Assembly: GCA_009192285.1 (NCBI GenBank)
Contig: WBVU01000004.1
Location: 1,634,001 to 1,698,000, forward strand
From: Morchella semilibera
Taxonomy: Eukaryota > Ascomycota > Pezizomycetes > Pezizales > Morchellaceae
Reading direction: 5' to 3'
Length of the DNA stretch: 64,000 nt
The notes beneath the pieces were generated by a model. The model did no database searches and was not told where the DNA came from. It worked only from the letters and a program-made list of their open reading frames with translations. Position numbers and translations under genes: made by a program. Shown one piece after another: positions 21,532-32,428 of the stretch (the first letter of the stretch is position 1; each line of letters opens with the position of its first letter).

Positions 21532-22790
21532 TCGTAAAAAAGACTTTTATCTTGTTGGTTTATTTTTGGGAACTACATCTATTGGGTTTCTATTGTACTT
21601 TTTCTCTTCTACATATAACGGGCGGGCGGTTTTCGCCATTTTTTTTGGAAATTACTATCTACGTCTAATTCTAACTTAATCTTTTTAATATTCACCTGTT
21701 CCTCAGATTCTTTCTATTGCCCCCCATGCATAGTTCCTTCCCTTTCCTTTTCTCGTGGCGGGCTTTGTGATGCCTCTCTTTATTTCTTTTTCTTTCTTTG
21801 TTTCCATAATTCACGAGAGCGTTCCTTTCTATTTTATTTCTTCTTCTGCTATTTGGGTTAACCGGTTTCTGGGGGGTTCTTGTCTTGAGTTTCTTTTCGG
21901 GTTCGCCCCACCCCGCATTATTGGGGGGGGGTTCCATTCTGGTGCGATGTAACATATTCGGTGTCAAGGTTTCTTGGGGAGGTGGGGGGGGGGTGTGTGC
22001 TGCTGCTGACGAGGCTGGCTGAGGGAGGGGGGTGGAGATTGGATAAGTAAGTCACGTACATATGTATTATATATATATATATATATGGACATGCATACAT
22101 CTTAGTAGAGGCGCCACAAGCAAGACAATCAATATTAAAGAGGCGACCCTATCATCTCTATAGACTGGGGGGGCGCGCGTCTGTCCTGTCTAGATCTATC
22201 TGCTGCAATACCACACCGCTATGCCAGATTGATTGTGTATATACTGGGATGCCCTGTGGTTTGGCTTCGTTGATATTATTTTACTGTGTAGTAATCATAC
22301 TTGTCTGTCTCTTGTCTCCTGCCCACTAGTACCAGTGGTGGCGGGTCTCGTCTCGTCTGGTCTCGTCTCGTCTGGGCTGGACCCTGAGTTTCGAGTTGAG
22401 GCGACTAATGCAAGGGGAGGGGGGGGGGGTCCAGATTCCGTGGGTTTGGGAGGAAGGGGGAGAAGGGGGGAGAAGAAGGGTGTTTTTTTTTGGGGGGGGG
22501 GGAGTTTAGTAGAAGAAGAAGAAGAAGAAAAGGATGATGCCTGCTGCAGCGAGTGAGCGAGGGGGTGAAATCCGAGCTAGGCCGCGTTGGGAATATTGGT
22601 TGATTGATCTGCTTATCAGATAAGATTGTTGGGCTGTGTCGAGTCAGCAATGATCGATCTGTCACAAATAGAGCAACAACCTCAATCATCATCGTCGTGA
22701 TTCATCGACATCACCACCATCACCACCACCACCACCGACCTTTAACAAAAGCATCACGAATATAAAACAAGACATACACAGACAGATACA
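21532..22790. other. Intergenic region with many poly-G runs
   Basis: No gene is supported. The plus strand carries G-runs near 21922, 21983, 22027, 22167, 22411, 22450-22470 and 22493, and a TA microsatellite at 22068-22086. The last 100 bases are the leader of the oxidoreductase gene. Confidence 0.55.
22068..22086. repeat. TA microsatellite
   Basis: Nine and a half TA units between the DUF7729 and oxidoreductase genes. Confidence 0.9.
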
Positions 22791-23888
22791 ATGCTACGAC
22801 ACTGCCTGCGCCGCATAATATCAACGTCCGCACCCGCATCCACCTACCGCACCCACGCTGAGCGCACGGCCGCGCAGCCAAGGGACAATGTATGCATGTC
22901 CACTGCATCTCATCTCTCTCTACCAGTATAGAAAGAAATAAGAGAAATAAGAAAAAGGAAGATAAGAGTATATATACATCTTATACTGATCATGGTCTGG
23001 GGTGGGGGGAGCTGCGACTACACAGACACTGCACACGGCGCTCATCACAAACGTTTCCCGTACCACGCCCACGTTGCGTATCTTCACGCTGACACTCACG
23101 CCGGTCCCTGTCGCTCAGCGCTTTGCCGTACTCTCCCTTCCCCTTCTCCCCTTCCCCTTCCCCAACTATCATTACTAACCAACTATATAGTACAAGCCCG
23201 GCCAATGGCTCGACGTGCACACGCCCACCTCCTCCTCTCCCGGCGGCTTCACAATCATCTCCCCCCCCTCGCGCCTCCCCCACATCGAGCTCGCCATCCG
23301 GGCCGCACCGCACAACCCCCCCGCCGCGTGGCTGTGGCAGGACGAGGCCGACCTCGTGGGTAGGTCCGTGGGCGTGAGGGTCGGCGGCAGCTTTGTGTTT
23401 CCGCCCCCGGAGACGCCGAGGGTTGCGCATGTGGTGTTTGTGGCGGCGGGCGTGGGTATCAAGTATGTTCTCCCCTTCCCGGAGTTGGGCGGAGAGTTGA
23501 TATGGGCGAGTGATTTAGTCCGCTACTAGCCATGCTGCGTCACATCCAAGAGGCGCAGGAGGACCTCGAGGTCGACTTCCTCTGGAGCACAAAGGCGCCT
23601 GTGGCGGGCGCGTACATGCAGTTCCTGAGCAGCCTGTCGGCGGAGAGCTTCCGTCTCTTTGTCACTGGCGAGGAGGAAGGGGAGGAGTTGGAAGGTGGGA
23701 AGGTGGAGTGGCCGCACGAGCGGCGGAGAATGACGGTGGAGGATGTGGCGGGCGTGGTACGGCTGGGCCCGAGGGACGAGACAGTCGTCTACGTGTGCGG
23801 GCCCCCGGCGTTTAGCGATATGTTTGTGGAGGGCGTGGTGGCGGCGGGGTTGGACAGGGAGAGAGTGTTTGTGGAGAAGTGGTGGTAG
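22791..23888 (+). CDS. Mitochondrial OXNAD1-like flavin/NAD oxidoreductase
   Basis: Exons 22791-22889, 23026-23127, 23191-23462 and 23519-23888 give 280 residues with phases 0, 0 and 2. The first exon encodes a presequence (MLRHCLRRIISTSAP). Exons 2-3 hold the FAD-binding barrel: TLRIFTLTL, then YKPGQWLDVH and GGFTIISPP. Exons 3-4 hold the NAD-binding domain: VVFVAAGVGI spliced to NPLLAMLRHI, then DFLWSTK and VYVCGPPAFSDMF, ending in VFVEKWW. This is ferredoxin-NADP reductase-fold architecture, closest in layout to oxidoreductase NAD-binding domain-containing protein 1. The electron acceptor is unknown. Intron 2 has a textbook ATTACTAAC branch point. GC content rises in exons 3-4. Confidence 0.9.
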
Positions 23889-25650
23889 GTAGATGGGCGT
23901 CATGGGGTGTCACTCGGCCCATGGGGGAGGTACATGTATGTAGATAGGTAGATACATGTCCGTAGGCCTGAGGAGCGAAACGGGCGTGCAAATAAGATTG
24001 CGGGGGAGACTGAAATTTCGCTATCGTGGAGTATTTCTGTAGTGTAATGTGCATACATGTAGTGTGTGCATATAAATTGTGCATCGATATCTACCACGCG
24101 CGCGTGCGGCTCAATGTGCACCCTCCTAATTACACATATCACATACAATCCTCAAGATGTAGGTTTATCCCGTCCGCCATGGGTTATATGTCTAGAACTT
24201 CAAGTGCAGTGCTGCAAGACGGTAATGCCTACATGAGTTTCCTTTCAATAGAATTCCGTAGGTTCCCGTGTATACACGTACTTATCTGAGTTATCTCTCA
24301 CTCTTATAGTACTCCCCCCCACGGCGCTCTCCACGGCGCGCGCGCGAAGATCAGAATGGGGATTACCGAGTTCCGATGACTGCCCTGCCCTCCTGCCCTG
24401 TGGGGTGAAGCAAAAAAGAAGAAAGAAAAAAAAGGGAAGAGGGGCATCGATCGACAGGCTCGGCCCTCGTGGTGTTGTCGTTGCGTGATGATTGTGGGTG
24501 GTACAGTAGGGTTGAGGGGAGCGCAGACCAAATGATAATCATGGGCCGTCACTCGCCCCCCATGTGGTGGGTGGCATCACCTATTTTTATTTTTTTTATT
24601 TTTTTATTTTTTATTTTGGGCGGGTGTGTGTGTCTAGCGTCTATATGGTCAAGTCGAGGTGCGACTCCCCATTCGGGCACTTGCCCCGGCCTGCGTACAT
24701 GTATTGTGAGTACGGCTTCAATGCCTCCCTCATACAACCACCACCACCACCACCGTCATCATCATCCTGAAGTTAAACCTTCACACTCCATGTGACGACG
24801 CAGTGCAATGCAAGGCCTGTCGATCACACACACACACACAAACACACCTTCGTGGTCATCGCCGCGCGAGTTTACTACATGTACTTATCTATTGAGGGGT
24901 AACTACATGTAACTACACAGGGCGGGGCGGGGGGACCCGGGTATATATTGTCGGGTACCGTCTCAAGGATTTAAGTTAAGGTTTAGCAGAGGGAGAGAAA
25001 AGGACGGAGAAGGCCCGACGGACGGTAATACCACCACCAAAGCTGTTTCGTGATGAGAGGCTGCACAATTCTAAATAAATAATACCATTGGATGTTTGTA
25101 TTTAGTAAAGTCTACTGTTGCAACCGCGAATCAAGGTTTGGGATACATATAAAAATTGCCTCACCCTTTGGCTTGGCCGTGTTCCCCAAAACATCCGCTA
25201 AAAACCACCCACCACACCACTTGAAACATCCACATTCCGGTGTTTGGGAAACAAAAAGAAAAAAGAAAAAAAATCTCATCCCCGAGAAAACAAATAAACA
25301 TCCTGATCGCACCAGGGGTCGAACCTGGAATCTCTTGATTCGTAGTCAAGCGCCTTGCCATTGGGCCATGCGACCGTGATTGCAACCGAGGATGGTTAGT
25401 TACATACCTCTAAAGTCATAGGAAGTGCATAGTTGTACTTGGTTGCTTGAATGAACCAATCTCTAGTATACAAAATGAGGGATTACAGGATGACAACAAT
25501 TGCGACCGGAACCGAGCATTAAGGAAAGAATAATACGAAAACTAAAAACAAACAAGAAAACTCCAAATAGAGGATATCGACATCATGTATCCATCAGAAA
25601 CCGTTGAAACCCACCTAGAACCCCACCCCCAAACCCAATTATAGGAATCA
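23889..25650. other. Intergenic region with five TACATGTA palindromes and a tRNA gene
   Basis: No protein gene is supported. TACATGTA occurs at 23931-23938, 24054-24061, 24696-24703, 24876-24883 and 24904-24911, the densest group in the window. The tRNA-Arg lies at 25304-25375. Confidence 0.55.
25304..25375 (-). tRNA. tRNA-Arg (anticodon ACG), no intron
   Basis: The mature sequence is identical to the copy at 7398-7469, with the same strand and the same 72-nt cloverleaf with ACG anticodon. On the minus strand a TTTT run follows within about 20 bases. Flanking DNA is unrelated to the other copies, so these are dispersed genes and not a recent segmental duplication. Confidence 0.96.
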
Positions 25651-26450
25651 TTACTCCTTTTCCTCCTCCTTCCCCGAAAGGACGTCCACAAAGTCCCTGT
25701 ACTTGAAGACCTCGCCTCCGTAGTTGCTACTATGGTTGGCCGCCCCTCTGGCGAGTGCTCGACGCTTAGTAAAGCCCTTTAACGCCCGGTCCACATCCTC
25801 CTCGCTCATTCTCTCTCCCATGCCCGTCAGGGCTTCCTTGAGCTCGGCTACATCGATGGTTCCGTCATCGTTATCATCGAAAGCTTCGAATGCGCTTAGT
25901 AAGTCGGGTCCGGGGGTCAGGAGTGACAAGTGTTGAGAGAGATGCGTCAGGTAGGACGCAAGATTAAAAGGAGCCGGGACCGACGAAAGGTGCGCGGAGA
26001 TGGAAGAAGAGGTGGGTTCTTGACCTACAAAACCACAAGTTAAAAAAGAAAAAAAAGGCCTATAATAGAAATAGATAGAGAGTAGTTGTTGCCATAAATA
26101 AAAGTTGAAAGAGAAGAAGAAAAGGGAGTCATTTACCTAGACTACTCAACATAGTCGCCAAATCGTCACTTCCAATAACACCGTCACCGTCCTTGTCTAG
26201 CATCTGGAAACTCTCCTTGAGTTCCTGGATCTGTGTGCTCGAGAGTTGCGTGAACGCTCCAGAGGCAGACCGCTTCATGATCCTTCCAGCGGAAACGCCG
26301 TTTGTGCCATTGAAGCCTGAAGGTTCAAGAGCATATCCGAGGGGGGACGGTTTCGATGTGCGAGTGCTTGCCTGGGCGGTTAAGGTTGTTAACATTGGCA
26401 ATTCCGGACACATAAAATGGGGGTGGGGGGTGGATGAAGAATCATACCAT
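25651..26450 (-). CDS. rlc1: Myosin II regulatory light chain (EF-hand)
   Basis: Proposed exons on the minus strand: 26450-26448 (the ATG alone), 26371-26137 and 26024-25651, giving 203 residues. The N-terminal extension is Ser/Gly-rich. EF-hand 1 is SFQMLDKDGDGVIGSDDL, the only complete calcium-binding loop (DKDGDGVIGSDD); the later loop DDNDDGTIDVAE is also close to consensus. TQIQELKESF before the first loop, and LASYLTHLSQHL further on, match the order in fungal Rlc1/regulatory light chains, which bind the myosin II heavy chain in the cytokinetic ring. The start exon is supported by a GTATGA donor, GTTAAC branch and CAG acceptor placing ATG directly before GCAAGCACT in phase. The alternative start is an ATG at 26413 within the intron, giving 11 or so extra residues. 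Intron 2 is 112 bases. Confidence 0.85.
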
Positions 26451-26741
26451 TATTTCTGATCCTACTAATGGCATCTGTTGATTGAATAGAGGAGTTGGAG
26501 AGGTTATTGGTAGTTGAAGAACACGTCGCTGGGAGGTACTTGCGACTGAGGAAGGGGAGCTACTTACAGAGGGCAAATATGCATAAACATGCAGTGCGCC
26601 GGGGGGTGAGACGCAACTTGCCGTTCGTTACCACGACAACCGGGCGGCTCTGGTGGGAAAATCCCCGCCATCCCACTCTGTTCTAATTGTACCTAATTGT
26701 CAACCCCCCCTCTCATCGTTCACCGTGAAAGAGATAAACCT

Positions 26742-27578
26742 ATGATAACTCTACGATTACGGCCTCTCATACGTATTGCGAATGCTGCTGCTGCTGCGGC
26801 CTCCAACCCCAGCCAGTCCCACGCGCTCAACGGCGTGGCGACTTTCTCGACTATCGCAATGCACCAATTGAAACATCCAGCGCCGGCGAGTACCACGCCC
26901 ACTAGATATCTCCCCCGGTTCCTGGACCCAAGGATCTACTGGCGGTCGTCCAAATCAGCCGATGCAAAGTCAAAGGGCCCGCAGGAAGAGAAGAAGAAAC
27001 CTTGGAACCCGGCGACGTTTTATATTGTTCGTCAAATCCTCTTGCCTGCCGCAATTCTTTGGCGTAGCAGCTCGTGGGTGGATAGTCCGAGGCTGATGTC
27101 CCGTCTGGTGCAGGCTATCTTCCTATTGATTGGGTCACAGGCGATCCAGATCATTGCGCTGAGGCTCAACCATGATGAGCGCATGCGACGGGGTGAATGT
27201 GAAGATCGAGGTCCTGAAGGAGGTGATAGAGAGGCTCCATCAGGGCGAGGATGTAGATGTGGAGGGAATGCTCGGTACAGGGAATGAGAAGGAGGAGAAG
27301 AGCTGGGAAGATGGTACGTGTTTTATGAATTGATCTTGGTAGAGTGCTCATATATTCACGTTACTAACACCCCTACAGTACTGAAGGAAATTGAGGAGGA
27401 GGATGCGGTCTGGCAGGCAAAGGCTCGCAAGAACCAGGGTCTACCTGAAGCCCCTTCCTCGGAAAGTAATACAAATCTAGAGACAGAGACAGAGACCACT
27501 TTCCAAGAAAAGTCTCAAATGAAAGAAGCCCCAAAGCCCCGGAAAGCGTTATCTTCACGGGACTATGGATATAGTTGA
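26742..27578 (+). CDS. DUF5321 mitochondrial protein, with an apparent one-base insertion
   Basis: Exons 26742-27313 and 27379-27578. The start MITLRLRPLIRIANAAAAAA reads as a mitochondrial presequence. The family core is visible: FYIVRQILLPAAILWRSSSW, then a hydrophobic stretch with IGSQAIQIIALRLN (likely membrane segment), then VKIEVLKEVIERL, GEDVDVEGMLGTG and WEDVLKEIEEED, and an acidic tail. The order matches the fungal DUF5321 family. Between ALRLNHDERMRR and VNVKIEVLKE the frame shifts at a GGGG run (27190-27193), one base too many; the exons total 772 bases, one over a multiple of three. This is either an assembly error or a damaged gene. The ATG at 26742 is preferred to the upstream non-ATG start of the frame. 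Confidence 0.78.
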
Positions 27579-28197
27579 GGATATCGGGCCAATCCCTTCG
27601 ACCATGTAATTACATAAATGCCCATCAAGGAAGGCTGGTTCGCCTGGATGCTATTGCTTCTCAAACTATCATTGGTCAAATAGTGCGGATTTCATAAGGC
27701 ATGTCGCCAAAAGCAGCGTATAAAGAGTTTGTGATTGTCCTCACAGATTATCACCCGGACAAAAAAAAGAAGAGGGTCGAATTGTTAAGCAACAGCCCCA
27801 TGAAGAAGAGTATGAGTAAACTGTAATTCCCCAGAGGATCGTCCTCCAGCTTTCCCCACAGTTCGCTACATGCGCATATACGAAGGGTTGGTTGCATGGA
27901 TGTTCTGTTTCTTTTCCCGCCCTAATCCCGACGTTTCCCCTAAACCTCTCGGAGATAGTAATTGGCATCCTTGGCGGGGGCATGATACATAACGTCATCC
28001 CCGCCTTCTATCAACCCGCTTTCTCATATCTGCTTTCCAGTATAGCCCAGCACATCTATATTCCCTAAAAAGATACCCTATTTTTTTCTTTCTTTCCCTG
28101 CTTCTTCAAAATTCAGGCCCTCAGGAGACTCTCGCTGCTTGCGTCTCAAGTACGAATTACAAACCCTATAAAAACCTCACGTTCATTGCATATCAAT
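27579..28197. other. Intergenic region, nothing recognised
   Basis: Promoter region of the S-formylglutathione hydrolase gene and 3' flank of the DUF5321 gene. A T-rich tract at 28080-28096 lies about 100 bases before the start codon. Confidence 0.5.
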
Positions 28198-29270
28198 ATG
28201 GGCTTCGAGACAAAGGCAACTATCGCCAACTTTGGCGGAAAGCTTCTCAAGCTGGAACATGAGAGTAAGTTTTTTTCAAACAATCAAGTAACAGGAATAT
28301 CGGTAACAATAATGATAATAAAAATTAACTAATTGAAAAGGCACCGCAACCAAAACTAAAATGGCACTAAACCTCTACCTCCCACCATCCGCAACATCTG
28401 GTTCGAGTGCCAAGGTGCCTGTTCTGATATACCTCTCCGGCCTCACCTGCACAGGCGACAACTGCGCCGAAAAGGGCTTCTTCCAGGCCTATGCTTCCAA
28501 GCACGGAATTGCCGTCGTGTACCCAGACACCTCACCTCGAGGTGCCAAGATCCAAGGCGAGGACGACAGCTGGGACTTTGGGTCAGGAGCTGGGTTCTAT
28601 GTAGATGCCACTGAAGGCGACTGGAAAAACAACTATAACATGTACACCTACATCACCGAGGAGCTGCCGAAGGCCCTCTTTGAGAGCTTCTCGGTGTTGG
28701 ACGAGGAGCGTGTTAGTATTACGGGACATTCGATGGGTGGACATGGTGCTCTGACTTTGGTAAGAGTATACGGGTGCTTTTTGGGGAGGTGTCTGGTTCT
28801 GTGGCTGAGTAGAAATAGTTCTTGAAGAACCCAGGAAAGTACCGGTCCGTTTCGGCACTGGCACCGATTACCAACCCGATCAATTGCCCTTGGGGGCAGA
28901 AGGCATTCACAGGCTACTTCGGCGCCGACAACAAGGCTAAGTGGGCCGAGCATGACGCCACAGAGCTACTTAAGAAGTGGGATGGGCCATTTGAGGCCCT
29001 GATCGATGTCGGTACCGGGGATAACTTTTACAAGAATGGTCAGCTTCTGCCGGAGAACTTTGAGGCTGCCGCTAAGGAGAAGGGCGTTGAGAAGAGCGTC
29101 AATGTGAGGTATCAAAAGGTAAGCATCAATTCGTGGTATTGTGGATTGCACAAGAAGGAATTACTAAGTTTTTTTTTATCTGTGTGCAGGACTACGATCA
29201 CAGTTACTTTTTTATTTCATCTTTTGCAGAGGACCATGTCAACTACCATGCAAAGTTCTTACTCAAGTAG
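28198..29270 (+). CDS. S-formylglutathione hydrolase (esterase D)
   Basis: Exons 28198-28264, 28341-28759, 28819-29118 and 29190-29270 give 288 residues, the normal family size. The enzyme hydrolyses S-formylglutathione to formate and glutathione in the cytosolic formaldehyde detoxification pathway. The alpha/beta-hydrolase features are clear: [20 protein letters not shown], the oxyanion-side [23 protein letters not shown], the nucleophile motif [10 protein letters not shown] (Ser), the acid region DVGTGDNFY and the catalytic His in [15 protein letters not shown]. The first exon ([20 protein letters not shown]) carries the usual family start. All introns are GT-AG. No unusual residue changes seen. 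Confidence 0.96.
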
Positions 29271-30282
29271 TTAGTTTCAACTGTGGATAAAATGTAGATG
29301 AATACCAAACACGTTTTCCGTTAAGGCAGGGTACTTTTGCAATTGCCATATATAATTGACTGCGATTTAACCCACACATATACTGTGTTGGGTGCGACAG
29401 ATTCCAAAATTAAAAACAGCAAAGAAAGTATCTCTGAAACTGGTAGCGTGCTTACCCCCCCGCTTGCCATGCCATCTATCCCCATTACTCACTGAAAGAC
29501 GTCGCCAACGTAGGGCTATCTGGTGCTGACAAGGAATTTTGGGGCTTAGATATGTAGGGACTTACCTACAACTTTTTGAGGTATAGATCTTATCCTTTTC
29601 GAATGTGTTCTGCCTCCGACTGGTTCTACAGCTAAAGTGGAGGGTGGTACGCACCCTACGTCAGCTTTGCCGGCTTGAAGTTATACTATAAAATTATCCA
29701 ATGACATTTGACGTGCCGGTCACAGTGCTCCTACCGTATACATAGGTTCATTAGTCGAAATACAGGTTTTGGCGTGTCATTCGAGGCCGAGTGATAACTC
29801 GTGCTACTACTTGTAGCCACTTCATATATCATCTACACCTAGTTTTACCCAAAGAAATATGTATGCAACCCCTACAATCCTATCAATGCTCTTTGAAGTC
29901 TGAAGGACGATCCTAAAGAGTCAGGATTAATCACTGCAAAAATGATAAACATCTAATTATTATGTTTGGTGCATGCAAATTGTGTGAATGAAGTATGAGG
30001 GACAAGAAATAAAAAGTCTAACTCAACGCACAGGGCGTAGTAGAATTATTGTCTGGAAGAAGTTGGGTAACTGATCGCACCAGGGGTCGAACCTGGAATC
30101 TCTTGATTCCCCACCAAGATGGTTTCGTAGTCAAGCGCCTTGCCATTGGGCCATGCGACCATGCTGTTTCAGCTTGTTTTGGCTACTAAAACCTACATAT
30201 CCTTACAATTCACCATCCAACGCGTCTGCCAAACGCGACAACCCCCACCACCACCCTCCCCGGTCCCAAAATCGCAAAAGAA
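29271..30282. other. Intergenic region containing an intron-bearing tRNA gene
   Basis: No protein gene is supported. The tRNA-Arg at 30072-30160 lies about 120 bases upstream of the Nnf1 start. The remainder is AT-rich with no long repeat. Confidence 0.5.
30072..30160 (-). tRNA. tRNA-Arg (anticodon ACG) with a 17-nt intron
   Basis: The exonic sequence is identical to the copies at 7398 and 25304. A 17-nt intron (30108-30124) lies one base 3' of the anticodon, the canonical eukaryotic position for removal by the tRNA splicing endonuclease. Unlike the other two copies there is no T-run immediately downstream; the nearest T5 on the minus strand is about 50 bases away. Confidence 0.95.
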
Positions 30283-31024
30283 ATGTCGGCGAACCCACCC
30301 ACTCAACCCGACGTAGAACCCGACGGACCGCGCGCGGCTCGACTGCGAGCGCTCTTCAATACCGCCCTGGAGCACTCGATAAAGACGTGCTCATACAGTA
30401 ACTTTGCAAAGTGTTTCCCGACGCCGGCAAAGAATGCGCCGGAGCAACTGAGGGAGGCATGGCAGCAGATGTGCACCTACTTTGAGAGACGGTCGAAGGT
30501 TCGTCTATATATGCCCGTGAAGAGGCAGGCCCGCATCCCAGAGCTAATTGCTTCATGGTGTAGGAGGAATGGGGGAAGATCTTGGAAGAGCGACAGGTAA
30601 TATCGAGTTTAAACCAACTGGATATTTTGATCAAAGAAGCCGAGGACAGGAGAGCCGCTGCTCCACCGGGAGAGATACCAATACCGTATGTATCAAGTCT
30701 GGGGCAAACAGGCATTGCAGATGGTTTGAGCGAGCTAGCTACTGACAGGAGCGCAGACCATCTACACTACCGCCGGATGTCATTATGACCGCCCAGTTGG
30801 CCCCTGTGCTGGCCGCAGCCCAAGAAAAGGTTAATTCACGGATCGTGGAGGTCCAATCACTAAACGCAGGTCTCATATCGAACATTGAGGGCCAGCGACG
30901 AGAGATTGAAGAGCTACTAAAAGTTTTGGAAAAGAACTTGGGAAACCTCGAGGGCGCTGTGGAGGCAGTCAACGAGGGCAAAGCCCTCTTGATGAAGGAC
31001 AAGGATTTAATAGACGACAATTGA
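30283..31024 (+). CDS. nnf1: Kinetochore protein Nnf1 (Mis12/MIND complex)
   Basis: Exons 30283-30498, 30564-30685 and 30757-31024 give 201 residues. RAARLRALFNTALEHSIKTC, then NFAKCFPTPAKNAPEQLREA, is the diagnostic Nnf1 N-terminal block; it continues across intron 1 as SKEEWGKILEERQVISSLN and ends in a long coiled coil (from VLAAAQEKVNSRIVEVQ to the C-terminus). Nnf1 pairs with Mis12 in the MIND complex that links the inner kinetochore to Ndc80 and Spc105. Intron 2 has two possible acceptors eight bases apart; only the downstream one (exon start 30757) keeps the frame. Confidence 0.92.
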
Positions 31025-32428
31025 AATAGAAATTGGAAGAGGGGGAGGGGGCGGAGGTCTTTGTACGAGTGGAAGCGGTGGCGCTGGGTATGTGCTTCCA
31101 TATGCATTTGTAAATGCTGTATTTCCAGCGGTAATTGGTGATGGGTGCATGGTTTGGTCTTTCCTTCCCTTTTCTTGATTTTGTTTTACTTCAGTGTTCT
31201 CGTCTTCTTGGGAGGTTTTAACTCGGGTCAGAAATGTATTGTTTTCGGCACATGTCCTAAGTCTAAGCATAGGTCGCTTTTTATGCGCGGTTTGTTTAAA
31301 AGATTAGTAGTGGTGTGAGTAATTCTACTACAAATGAAAATAACTCCAACAAAGAATTCATTACCGGGGCATGAGGGGGGTAGAAGCGTGAGCTATGGAG
31401 CTAGAGATCTTTTGATACAGCTCCAACAAACCAACACATAACTATGTACTGTTATAGTTTGAAAGGTCACGAACATCAACCTTCATAGTCAGTGCACCAG
31501 GGTCGATAGACTACTTAATCGTAGTGCAAGATCGTGTACCGAAAGGACGGATGTTTTTGATACCCGGGCTCAGCACTCGGACGTCTACATACACGATAAT
31601 TGTATCCCATACACCGCGCGGTCTACCAGCAGTTTAATGTAGAGTTTATCAGCTAGCATGTGTATCTGGGGAAGATAGTTTTTGCCGGAGGCGCGTCATT
31701 AGGCAAACGAGAAGGGTCTCCTCATTGTCACCGATAAAGTAATCACCTCGAGCTCTGCCTCTGGGTTAATCCGGACCGCTATAGAACCGAGTGCTGCATG
31801 CAACGCGACCACACCCTACAGGCTACATTGGAACAGAGATTAGTATCGGGACTCATCCAATTCCTCTGGAGGAGGGAGTTTTTGGTTGGCTTTTTTTGTG
31901 ATAACTATTATATATATATTATGTACTTATTATGTGACTAAACATGGGATGAATCATGGGTTAGGGTTTATCTATCAACCGATCAGAGCGATACAGATCT
32001 GGGGAGGCAAAAAAACCAATGATCGCATTTTCAGGTTCTGTGCAAGCAACCACGGCAGAGCAGCCAGTGACAGCCGCTCTTCTCACAAAAGGCGCTACTT
32101 ATGTAATTCTAAGACGAGAGAACTTTCAAGCTCACACTACATAGGCGCTAGTAAAGTATGTATTAGCCGCGAGGAGAGGAAAACCCTAATTCTCAGCCGC
32201 CGGTACCAATACCGCAGAGCCTCATTTCACCCCCACCTTGGATCATCATCTTTCTCCGCGGAGCGCAATTAACCAATCATCGACTCGGGAATATCTAATC
32301 TACACTCAGTGGGGAGAGAAGTGAAGATCTCTGAAGTCTGACTGATTTACTGGCTGAGTGTGGGATTGGGCCTTCAGAGATCTTCACTTGCCCACTCATT
32401 CTCTCTCCCCCCCCTCCCTCTACACAAG
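31025..32428. other. Intergenic region with a foldback repeat at its right end
   Basis: No gene is supported. An 18-base inverted repeat (32319-32336 with 32372-32389) sits just upstream of the TPR gene. The frame at about 32037-32140 (ATTAEQPVTAALLTKGATY region) is protein-like but short and has no start; I could not assign it. Confidence 0.5.
32319..32389. repeat. 18-bp perfect inverted repeat (hairpin) in the TPR gene leader
   Basis: AAGTGAAGATCTCTGAAG at 32319-32336 is perfectly complementary to 32372-32389 across a 35-base loop. It ends 40 bases before the start codon at 32429, so it could be in the 5' leader RNA. No TA or other clear target duplication flanks it. Confidence 0.85.
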
